Of a stretch of 64,000 nucleotides of DNA, positions 27,529-39,500 are shown piece after piece. A model generated the notes under the pieces. The model saw only the letters and a list, made by a program, of their open reading frames with translations. It was not told where the DNA came from and searched no databases. Made by a program: the position numbers and the translations under genes. The DNA is from Ursus arctos. Taxonomy: Eukaryota > Chordata > Mammalia > Carnivora > Ursidae. Location: contig NW_026622764.1 in assembly GCF_023065955.2 (NCBI RefSeq), positions 77,121,333 to 77,185,332 of the forward strand, in the 5' to 3' direction. The stretch's first letter is position 1. Every line of letters starts with the position of its first letter.

Positions 27529-30500
27529 AAAAAAGAGAAAGAAAGAAGACTGAAAACTTCATAAGTTTGATGAGGCGAAACTAATCTACAAAGCTGAAAA
27601 GCACAACAAATTTTAAGTAGGATAAACTCAAAAAGACACACAACAGTACACAATATAATCAAATTGTTGAAAGACACAGAGATTCTTGAGCAGAAAGAGA
27701 CAAGCTAATTATCAAGTACAAAGAATCCTCAATAAGATTTTCCACCAATTTCTCATCAGAGACCGTGGAAACCAAAAGGCAGTGAAATGACATATGTAAA
27801 ATGCTGAAAGAAAAATACTTTCAAACAAAAATCTGGCAAAACTATTATCCAAACATGAAGAAGAAATAAAGACATACCCAAATAGAAAACTGAGGGAATT
27901 TGTCACCACTAGATCTACTCTACAAGAAATGCTAAAGAGAGTCAAAGATTTATGCCAAACTGGAAAGGAAACCAGACAGTGACTCCAGCAGAATGAAGAA
28001 ATAAGGATCTTTAGTAAAAGTAACTACATGGGCAAACATAAAACGCAATAGTGCTGTATTTTCAGTTTGTAAGTCCAATTTTTATTTCCTACATGATTTT
28101 AAGAACAAATGCACAAAACACAATTGCAAGTCTATGTTATTATGCAAACAATGTTTAAGATGTAATTTATTACAACATAAATGAGGGTGAGGCTACACAG
28201 GAGCAGAGTTCTTTTTTTTTTTTTTTTAAGATTTTATTTATTTATTCGACAGAGATAGAGACAGCCAGCGAGAGAGGGAACACAAGCAGGGGGAGCGGGA
28301 GAGGAAGAAGCAGGCTTCCAGCAGAGGAGCCTGACGTGGGGCTCGATCCCAGAACGCCGGGATCACGCCCTGAGCCGAAGGCAGACACTTAACCGCTGTG
28401 CCACCCAGGCGCCCCAGGAGCAGAGTTCTTAAATGCCAATTATCACCTCAAAATAGATATAAAATTTAGGATGTTAAATGTCAACCACATTCAGCAGCAC
28501 ATTGAAAGTATTACATACCACAACCAAGTGGGATTTATCCCAGTAATGCAAACAGTGGTTCAATAAAAAATAATGAATATAATAAAACACATGAACACAA
28601 TGAAGGTAAAAACCATTTGATAATCTCAAATGGTAAAAGAAAGATTGACAAAATCCAACACACTTTTATGATTTAAAAAAAAAAAACCCTCAACAAACTA
28701 AGAATAGAAGAAAACTACCTCAACATAATAAATGCCATATATGAACAACCCCACAGCTAACATCAGACTCTACAAAGACACAAGGTTTTTCCTGTTAAGA
28801 TCAGAAACAAAACATGCCTGCACAATTTCACCACTTCTTCTAGTCTACAAAATAGTGAAACTTCTAGCCAGAACAGTTAGGAAAAAGAAATAAAAGGCAT
28901 CTAAATTGGAAAGGAAGAGGTAAAACTACTGTTATTCACTGATGATATGACTCTATATGGAGAAAATCCCAAGGGATCCACAGTAAAGCTACTAGAGCTA
29001 ATAAATTCAACAAAGTTGCAGGTGTAAGATCAACACTTAAATATCAGTTGTGTTTCTAAACACTAGCAATGTACAATCTGAAAAGGAAATTAATAAAGCA
29101 ATTCCATTAACAATAGTGTTCAAAAGAATAAAATATTATAAATAAATATACCGCAGAAGGTAAAGACTTGTACCCTGAAAACTACAAACTGCTGAAAGAA
29201 ATTAAGAAAGGTCTAGGGGCGCCTGGGTGGCACAGCAGTTAAGCGTCTGCCTTCGGCTCAGGGCGTGATCCCGGCGTTCTGGGATCGAGCCCCACATCAG
29301 GCTCTTCCACTATGAGCCTGCTTCTTCCTCTCCCACTCCCCCTGCTTGTGTTCCCTCTCTTGCTGGCTGTCTCTATCTCTGTCGAATAAATAAATAAAAT
29401 CTTAAAAAAAAAATAAAGAAATTAAGAAAGGTCTAAATGAATGGGAAGACAACCCATATTCACAAACAGGAAGATTTAACATTGTTGAAATGTCAATACT
29501 ACCCAAAGCAATCTAAGGATCAGTGCAATCACTATCCAAATTCTAACAACCTTTTCTGAAGAAATGGAAAAGCTGATCCTCAAATTCACATACCATTGGA
29601 ATGGGTCTAGAACACCTAATTTTTAAAGAAGAATAAAGTTGGAAGACTCATTTTTCTAATTTCAAAACTTACTTCAAAGACACAGTTACCACAACAGTGT
29701 GGTACTTGCACTAGAACAGACATGTAGTCCAATGGAATATACAATGAAAGTCCAGAAATAAACCTACCCACCTATGGCCAATTAATATTTGAGAATATGA
29801 CAAGTCCATTCCATAGGAAAACAATACTCTCTTCAACAGATGATGCTGGGACAACTGGATTTGCATATACAAAAGAATTAAGCTGGATGCCTGTCTCACA
29901 TCATAAACAAAAATTAATTCAAAATGGACCAAAGACCTAAATGTAAGAGTTAAAACCATAAAGCTGTTAAAAGAAAATACAGGAATAAGCCTTCTTAACC
30001 TTTGATTTGGCAAAAAATTCTTAGATACGGCACCAAAGACATAATCAACATAGGAAAAAAGAGGTTAATTGACTTTATTAACATTAAAATTTTACATCAA
30101 ATGACATTATCAAGAAAGTAAAAAGGCAACCAATAAATGGGAGCCAATATCTGCAACCATAAATCAAATGAGTGATTAGGGGCTCCGGGGTGGCGCAGTC
30201 GGTGGAACAGCCAACTCTTGGTTTTGGCTCAGGTGGTGATCTCCAGGTCCTGAGATTGAGCCCCACAAGGGGCTTCACACTCTGCCTTCAGTGCAGAGTC
30301 TCCTTGGAACCGCCTCTCCCTCTGCCCCTCTGCCCCACGCTCGGGAGCTCTCTCTCTCTCACTCTTGCTCTCTCTTGCTCTCTCAAAGGAATAAATAAAT
30401 CTTAAAAAAAAAAACTTAAGAAATAAGGGATTAATATTCAGAATATTAAAAAAAAAAGAACTCTAAGGGGTGTCTGGGTAGCTCAGTTGGTTAAGCGTCT

Positions 30501-33500
30501 GCCTTCAGCTCAGGTCCCGTAATCAAGCCCGTCAGGCTCTCTGCTCAGTGGGGAGCATGTTTCTCCCCCTACCCCCGGCTCATGCTCTCTCTTGCTCACT
30601 CTACCTCAAATAAATAAAATCTTTAAAAAAAAGAACAAACTCCTACAACTGAAAAACAAAAGGAAAAACAATGCAATTCAAAATGGGTGAAGGACTTCAA
30701 TAGATACTTTTCCAGAGAAGATATACAAATCATCCATAAGCATGAAAAATATACTCAACATCATCAGTAATCAGAGAAATGCAAACCAAAAACCACAAAG
30801 AGATACCACCTCACATCTACAAGGATGATTAAAATAAAAAATAAGGATTAAAAAACAGAAAGTAATTAAGTGTTGGGAAAGAGTTACAGTAAATGGAAAC
30901 CTCATGTACTGCTGTTAGGAATTATCAATACAGCTGTTTCGGAAAATAGTTTTACAGTTCCTGAGAGAGCATAAAATTAGCCTATGACCAAGCAAATCCA
31001 CTCTTAGGTATATACCAAGAACTAAAAACCACGACTCAAACTGATACTTGCATGCCAAAGCTCATTGCAGCATGATTCACACTAGTCAAAAGGTTGGAAA
31101 CAACCAAAATGGCCTGCAACAAATGAATGGATAAACAAAATGTGGTCTATACATGAATATTATTCAGAGGTAAAAAGTAACGCTACAACATGGATGATAT
31201 TGAAAACATTGTCCTAAGTGAAATAAATCAGACACAAAAGGACAGATAATGTATGACTTCAAGTATATGAAATATCTAGAATAGGCAAATTCATACAGAC
31301 GCAAAGTAGATTAGAGATTACCAGGGACCAAGGAAGTTAAGAGAAGATGAGGAGTTAGTGGCCTCATCAGTTTCTGTTTGAGTCATTAAAAAATTCTAAA
31401 AACAGGGGCGCCTGGGTGGCACAGCGGTTAAGCGTCTGCCTTCGGCTCAGGGCGTGATCCCGGCGATCTGGGATCGAGCCCCACGTCAGGCTCTTCTGCT
31501 ATGAGCCTGCTTCTTCCTCTCCCGCTCCCCCTGCTTGTGTTCCCTCTCTCGCTGGCTGTCTCTATCTCTGTCGAATAAATAAATAAAATCTTTAAAAAAA
31601 AAAAAAATTCTAAAAACAGAGACGATGATTGCACATTATGAATGTCTTTCATATGTCACTCAACTGCATACTTAAAAACGTTTCAAAACAATTGGAAATG
31701 TTGTTTTGTATATGTTTATCACATTTGTTTTAAAAAACTATGAGTTATTTTCTTCCCGTTTCCTGCTCTGGAATGGTTTGAAATAGCATTGCAATTACCT
31801 AGTTTAAATCTGATGGAATTTCCCTATGAAACATCTGAGTTGGGGTTCCTGGGTGGCTCAGTCAGTTAAGCGTCTGCCTTCACCTCAGGTCAAGATACCA
31901 GGGTCTTAGGATCAAGCCCCAAGTTAGGCTCCCTGATCAGCGGGAAGTCTGCCTCTCCCTCTCCCTCTGCTCCTCCCTCTCAGCTAGTGCTCACTCTAAT
32001 AAATAAATAAAATCTTTAAAAAAAAAAAAAAGAGAAAAGAAAGATACACCAGAGTCCGTTTCTCTTTGTGGGGTAGTTCATTGATAACTATCTCTATTTC
32101 TTCTATGGAAATTTCTCTGCCTTATTTTATCTGCTCTGGAGTCAATTTAGGTAAATTATATTTTCACATACACAAAAATTATATTTTCATGGAAAACTAC
32201 TCAGCTAGGTTTTCAACATTTTTATATAAAGTTGTATACGAAGTAGTCCCTTTTAAATGATTTTCTTCCATTTCCTCTGTTTGGATGGTTAAGTCCACCT
32301 TTTCATTTCTTATTTTTGTAAATTTGGGCATTTTTAAACCTCTTTTCCCAATTAATGATCAGCTGGTCTAGTTTTCCACAGAATTTATTTATCATAAAAG
32401 CAGCATTCTGGATTATTTTCGTACTGTTTTTATTTCCTAACTCACTAACTCCTACTTTTATCTTTATTTCTTCTCTTTTTAGTTTGTTTTCGTTTTACAA
32501 CTTTTTGAGTTAAATATTTAATTCATTTATTTTCATTTTTATTGCTTTAAGCATGTAAAGGTAAGAATTTGGTCTTGAGCATTTTTTAAATGTAACACTG
32601 ACATCTTAAAGAATGCACCCAAAAAAGGGAAATTAAAGACCAATGTCACTTACGAATACCAATGGGAAAGTACTAAATATAAACAATGACAACTAAACAT
32701 TTAAAATATGATGACAGGTATGGTTTATTCTAGCAATGAAAGAATGGTTAGATGGATTACAAAACTCATTTAAATAATCCACATATTAATGGATTAAAAG
32801 GAGAGAAAAAAAGTCATAATCACCTCCACAGACACTGAAGACCTTCAAAACTCAACATTCATTTTTGATAAAATACTTAATAAAACAAAACTCACTAGGT
32901 AATTTTTTTTTTTTAAGATTTTATTTATTTATTTGACAGAGATAGAGACAGCCAGCGAGAGAGGGAACACAAGTAGGGAGAGTGGGAGAGGAAGAAGCAG
33001 GCTTCCAGCGGAGGAGCCTGATGTGGGGCTCGATCCCATAACGTCGGGATCACGCCCTGAGCCGAAGGCAGACGCTTAACCGCTGTGCCACCCAGGCGCC
33101 CCTCAATAGGTAATTTTTTAATATGGTGAAACATATTTACCTCAACCCTAAAGCCAGAATCTAATTTAATAAGGAAACATCAAAGAAATTCCCACTGGAA
33201 AAACAAAGATATTTACTACTTCCATTATTCAAAACTGTACTGGAGTTATTAGGAAACGTCATCAGGCAAGACAAAATAATAATGGGAATGAGAAATGTAA
33301 AGAAAGACCTAAACTTTCTCTATTTGCAGATGGTATGATGGTTTAGTTTAAAATCCAAGAAAATTAACCAATAATGATGATTTAGTTAGATAGCAGGTAT
33401 TTAAAATCAATTTAAAAATGTATGTGCATACATATATGTATACACACACATAAAATAATGGAAAAGAAAACCTCATTTAAAATAGCATCAGGGGTGCTTG

Positions 33501-36500
33501 GGTGGCTCAGTCAGTTAGCATGCTACACAGGTCATGAATCTCAGAGTTGTGAGATACAGCCCAGGGTTGGGCTCAGGGCTCAGTGTGGAGTTTGCTAGGG
33601 ATTCCCTCCCTTTCCCTCTCCCTCCCCCTCTGCTATTCCCCGTGCTCCTGCCCAAGTCTGCAAGTGCTCACTCTCTCTCTCTCAAATAAATAAAATCTTT
33701 AAAATAAAATAGCAACAAGAAGATAAAATATTTATCAATTTATTTTTTTCCATTTGTTTTTTAGATTTTATTTATTTGTGAGAGACAGAGAAAGCATGCA
33801 CAAGCAGGGAGACAGCACAAGAGGCAGGCAGAAGGAGAAGGAGGCTCCCCACTGAGCAGGGAGCCCAGGATATGGCAGACAAAACAATTAACCAGACACT
33901 TAACCGACTGAGCCACCCAGGCATCCCAAAATATTTGTGAATTTAACAGGAACACAATGATATAACAAATAGAATGAAATCCCTTGCCCTATGATAGGAC
34001 ATTCTGACATCACAAAGATGCTGATTCTCAAGGACAGTCATTTGGATGCAGATAATATTTGACCCATAATTCAACAATATACCAGAATAAATTCCATTAA
34101 ATGCATTAAAGATTTAAATATTAAAATGAAGCCTTGCAAACAGAAGGAAAATATGAAAAGCATTCCTTTATAGTCTGGGAGTGAGGAAAGTATATGAAAC
34201 AAAATCCAGAAGCAATAAAAGAAAACTGTTTGACAATAAAATTTAAAAATTCACATAATAAGCCGTAAGTTGGTGTGGGTTAAAATAGCAAAAAACTGGA
34301 AATAACCCCAATACCATCCAACAGCAAAGTGATCAAATAAACTATCATATAGCCCAGTGCTGTCTGGGATATGCTTAACCACTAGCTCTTCGGAGACTAA
34401 GGAGACAACATAATTTGCTACATCTGCCATGAAAATACTCCCACTACGGCTAATTTCAGGCTACAAAATGAAACTAAACATGAAACTGGGAAGAGATGCA
34501 CAAAAGCACACCATTATGTGTAATATTTCCATTATATAAACACAACAGACACAAGTAAGAATACAGATGATATTAAAATACAATAATTAGGAAGTAATAG
34601 GTTTTGAGTACTTACTTTGTTTTCAGTATTGGTAAGGTCTGAATTGTGTTCCCCCCAAAATTCATATGCTAAAGCCCTACTCCTGATGAAACTGTATTTG
34701 GAATTGGGCCTATAAGGGGACAGTTAAAGTTAAAAAAGTACTAAGAGTGCGGTCCAATCAGACAGGACTAAGGTTCTGCCTTACAAGAAGAGAAAGAAAT
34801 ACCCAAGACCCCCCACCACCCTTCTGAAAAGAGGAAAGACCAGGTGAGGACACCTCAAGAAGGAGGCTATCTGCAAGGCTCAAAGAGCAGCCTTACCAGA
34901 AACCAACCCAGAAAGGCACCTTGATCTTAGACTTGTAGCCTCACACTGCGAGAAATAAATTTGTTGTTTGAGCCCTCTAGTCTGGTATTTTACTATGGCA
35001 GCCCTAGCAGACTAATATAAACTTATATTTGTTTAATTTGTTTTTAATAGAGTGTTTTTAATAACCAGCTCACAAATTTCCTGAAAATTTGAGCAGCCAT
35101 TAAAAAAAAGAGGAAAGTCCATAAATCATTGATATACAATAATTTCCAAGATATACTATGAAGTGAAAAATGGAAGATGCAGCATAGTACATACAGTATG
35201 CTGTCTTTTCTATAGAAAAAAGAGAAACTAAGAATGAATTACATATTTTCTTAATTTTTCAAATAACAGAACACACAAAATATTAAGAACTGAAAAGCGA
35301 ATACCTATAAAAGATGAGTAGAAACCAAAAGGAGAAGATAGAAACAGCAGCTGGTCTTCTCTGAATATATTTTTTATGTACTTTTACTTTTGAACCATTA
35401 TGTCTATATTCAAAAACAAACTAACTCAAAAGACCTTAACACTGAAATATAAATAAGATAATCATTCCCAAGCTAAGCTTTGAAAAATCATTATTTGCAA
35501 CCCCTCTCCTCCACCCATAAACAAATATCTCGAAAGAGGAATTACTCTGCTAGCATTTACCATTATATGTAAGATCACACAATGTCCAATAATCTACATT
35601 TATCTGTATTCATTTGGGATAGGTCATCTCCAAGAGATGAAGACAATAATGGAATTAAATGAGATTCCAGGATAAACCTAGTTAATAAATGCTGCTAAAG
35701 TAAAACTATTAGAATAATTTAAAACATATTCAAACGAATGGTGGATTTTGATTAGATCATGAATTACCTGTTTGTATTCACTGACACAACTTTGACAGCA
35801 AAATCTTTTCTGCTGACCGTCAATCACCAGGACATTATTTCCAGCACCTTTGCTGGGCAGGTACTCTCCACACTGTTCACAGCAATTCATTATTAAACCA
35901 TTGGCCATTCTGTATCTATTAAAGCAGTGGTCACTGCACAGCTTATGAGTCATATTTTTAAAGCTGACTTCATGGCGAATCTAAAAACAAGCAAACAAAA
36001 TTTTAAACACAAATGAGTATCACAAGTAACTAAATAACAAGGTGCTCCAAAAGAAAGAAAATGCCTCAATGATTTTTCTGTGGAAGGCTTATTTAGGTAA
36101 AGAGAAAGACAAAATATGGCAGGGGGGAACCACTACTGACATCACTACAAACTTCTCTAGAGATATCTAAAACTGATAGGAAACAACCCAATCTGGATAG
36201 TGGTAGCATAAAATTCTAAAACAGACTGGAAATTTTTAGACAAATCCAAAAGGAACTAAAATTAAGTACACTGCTCTAGAAAGGGAGGAGAGAACCAATA
36301 TTATAAATAATTCAAACAAGGTATGTCTAGTACACAGGTTTCTTTTTCTTCAAACAAATGCAAAAACTTTAATACCATATTAATAATGTGAAGTTATCAA
36401 AAAATATTTCCTCCACTTGTTCTCTTTCTTAAGCATTCTAGTTTGTTGTCTTTCCTTGGTAGTCAGCCTCCATGTTTAAACACTATGGTTTTGCATTTAC

Positions 36501-39500
36501 GTGTTCCAAACCTCAAGAAAATAGTCAATTAATATTATATTTTAATATTTCCTAAATCATTCTCCCCATGGGAGAATGGCATTACATAATGGGATATTTA
36601 TAAGATAAATTTTATATATCCTCAGTTTTAAGGAAATATATACTGATTTATCATTAACTATTAAATAAATTTAAGAATATTCCTATTAGTTAGAACTAAA
36701 GAGAAAAGGCACAAAAATACAAACCTCTGTTAGTTTACCACAAATTGTACATCTTGATTTATTTAGAGCTCCTTTAGTAGGATTCTGTTTGTCCTCATAG
36801 AGAGACAAACAAGATGTACTACAGAATTCCTGGAAGGATTCACTTGAATCCACTTGAGCAACAATAGTTCCTTTCATTGTAGTTATATCTCTGAAAAATA
36901 AGTGGGACAACTTAAAGTAAAATTCTGTTTTAAAAGAAATCAAATATAAGAATAATAACTAATATTTCTAATTTCCATAAATTGAAGTCTGGGAATCAAA
37001 CACCTTTTTTAGATCCATTAAATCACTTATTACTATTTAAAACTTCTTGGCAATAAAATATGAACACAAAAGATTAAGAAACAAAAATATTTTATACCAT
37101 TAAATCTTTGCCAGTACTCAATTTATCTTCAAACTCCTTAACAAGGCTTTCAGGTATTGGAAATACTTTTTAAAAAATTGTTATTTATATGGAGTTTAAT
37201 ATCCAGGCCTAAAACTGAGATATAAATTTATAACACCTAGTCAATTCCTTTCCCATGGGTAAGTAGAAAGGTTGAAAGATCTAGGTCGCAGAAATATGAC
37301 ATATATTCTACAGAGGATAATTGACCTTAAGTATATCCCCATAACCATAACCCAAAATAACCCCCACCTAGCTCTCCAAATGCAATTAGAAATGGTAGAA
37401 AACAGGGCGCCTAGGTGGCTCAGTCAGTTAAGCGTCTGCCTTCAGCTCAGGTCATGATCCCAGGGTCCTGGGATTGAGCCCCATATCAGGCTCCCTGCTC
37501 AGCATGGAGCCTGATTCTCCCTCTCCCTCTGCTCCTCCCTCCTGCTCGCTCTCTCCCCTGCTCTCTCTCTCTCTCAAATAAATAAATAAAATGTTTAAAA
37601 AAAAAAGAAATGGTAGAAAACAATACTGATGACTTGTGGAGTTTTCTTTTAACAAAATTCTGAATTTCACAGTCCTATATTACAGTATGCAAAAGTCTAC
37701 TACTATAGAGCAGTCAAAAAACTAGATAACTGTTCCAGTATTTGAATTTATTAAATTTGTACAGAACACTAAGCCTTTTTCAAAATTCTAAGATCTAAAA
37801 GTATCTTCACAAACTTGGGCTGCACCAAGAGATGGTACAGAAAGAAAATCTACCGGGTTTGACCGTACACATAATATACCATATTGCACGTTCTTTTAAG
37901 TAGGCTCAGCATGGAGCCCAACGCAGGGCCTGAACTCACAACCCTGATATCAAGACCTGAGCTAAGATCAAGAGTCGGACACTTAACCAACTGAGCCACC
38001 CAGGTACCCCAATATTCCACTTATTTTTAACTAGTTGAAGCCAGACCTAAAAATTGGCAGAAGAGAGACGTGTCTCTCCAAGGCTATCGAAAAACTGGTA
38101 CCTGAGTCTTAAAACAGTGAGTATTCTAATGATTTAATGTTCAAAAAAACATAGAAACATAAAATCCAAACACTTGCCAATTTAAAATAATCTTAATATG
38201 AAGACAGTACAAAATGTGACTTATTTTTATACAGAACTAGTTATATATAAACTGCAAAACAATTTTATCTAGCTAGAACTAAATTCTAATAATTAATAAT
38301 GCAAATAAACATGTATGCATTTTGACAAATCCAAAGAGTCCAAAGGAGATTACAGACAAAATTACAAGGGTCTAGTATTTAAATCAACCCCGGGGGCACC
38401 TGAGTGGCTTAGTCAGCTAGGCATTCGACTCTTGATTTCAGCTAGGGTCATGGTCTCAGGGATCAAGCCCCAACTCCGGCTCCATAATCAGCATGGAGTC
38501 TGCTTGGGATTCTCTCTCCCTCTCCCTCTGCCCCACCTCCCCACTACAAGCTCATGCACGTGCACTCTCTCTCTCTCAAGTAAATCAATAAATCTTTTAT
38601 AGATAAATAAATAAACCAACCAACCAACCCCAAAGCCTATCCAAATAGGAAGCCTTTTAATCATAAGCCACTGGTGGTGGCAGAGAATCCTCCAAAGCCA
38701 TCACACATTTGAGTTTGGCTTTAAGATTCAAACAACTAGCTTACCAATTTTTTCAAATACCATAATTCACCTCTAAGACTCTTATAATCACTTCTTGGCC
38801 TTTTGGCTAAGATCAAGTCTAAGACTCTTATATTTCCCTAAAATTATATATCACCAATATTCAATCATATGGAATTATGTTGAAAGGTAAACCTTACCTA
38901 CACTTGTAAGTGAGCAAAGCATAACCTACAGACTTGTCAGATCACTTTGTTGTATACCTGAAACTAATGTAACACAATGTGTCAACTGTATTTCAATATA
39001 TTAAAAAAGAAAAAAAGAAAGAGAAAGAAAGGTAAACCTTACTTTTTACACATAACACAAAGTTTCTTTGGAGCCGGCTTGTGAGAGAAGGAGGAAAGGC
39101 AAGTGGTAGAACAAAAGAGGTGAGCTGATCCTTTTCGTTGATAAGCTGTCTGTCCCTTCTGTAAAGGTTTTTTGCAGTTTGCACAAGTGACTTTAACTGG
39201 TTTAGTGGGTTGTTGTTGTGCAGAAGGCTGGAAAATTTGTTTAGGAAGCGAGGCCACTGGTGATAAAGAATCCACTCCTGGTTGTTTCTGATTACGAGGA
39301 AATGAAGCTGACTGGGAAATCCAGGAATCTTAAAAACAAAATGCACAAGGAAAAATAATGAAACAGGTATTTACATACATCGACGATGCTATTTACGTGA
39401 ACAGTTTTAACTTCCCATCTTGTAGAAGTTTAAGACATTAATAAAGCAGCAGTATAGCAGAGAGGAAAAAAACAAAGTTTTGGAGTAGGAATGCCTGGTT

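Larger units (their letters stand above)
26340..31404 (+). mobile_element. Old L1 composite: 5'/ORF1 region, ORF2 and 3' UTR, interrupted by SINEs
   Basis: 26340-28200 resembles the L1M 5' region (for example 'ctctacaagaaatgctaaag'). 28490-29940 resembles ORF2 reverse-transcriptase and C-terminal parts (for example 'gttattcactgatgatatga'). 30640-31390 is the ORF2 end and 3' UTR ('tgaatattattcagaggtaa'). SINEs at 27302, 28214, 29216, 30179 and 30467 interrupt it. The reading frames are broken throughout, so it cannot encode L1 proteins. A jump near 28490 suggests an internal deletion or two elements. Confidence 0.75.
32595..34630 (+). mobile_element. L1 ORF2 and 3' fragment, interrupted by SINEs
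   Basis: The texts 'tctatttgcagatggtatga' (near the RT active-site region) and 'aactggaaataaccccaata' place it in ORF2 through the 3' UTR. The frames are broken. SINEs at 32909, 33490 and 33752 sit inside. Confidence 0.7.
23113..35767 (-). other. ZMYM2: ZMYM2 intron between coding exons 4 and 5
   Basis: This is a 12.7-kb GT-AG intron. From about 24300 to 35440 it is built almost wholly of L1 fragments, an MaLR LTR and CAN-SINEs. The parts 23412-24240 and 35440-35767 look unique. Confidence 0.9.
36891..39042 (-). other. ZMYM2: ZMYM2 intron between coding exons 2 and 3
   Basis: This is a 2.2-kb GT-AG intron that holds three CAN-SINEs, a U2 snRNA fragment and an L1 3' end. The L1 insertion lies directly at its donor. 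The stretch 36900-37380 looks unique. Confidence 0.9.

Noticed and set aside
27491..27546. Regular GAAA repeats as a CRISPR-like or structured array
   Set aside because: It is a simple microsatellite grown from a SINE tail.
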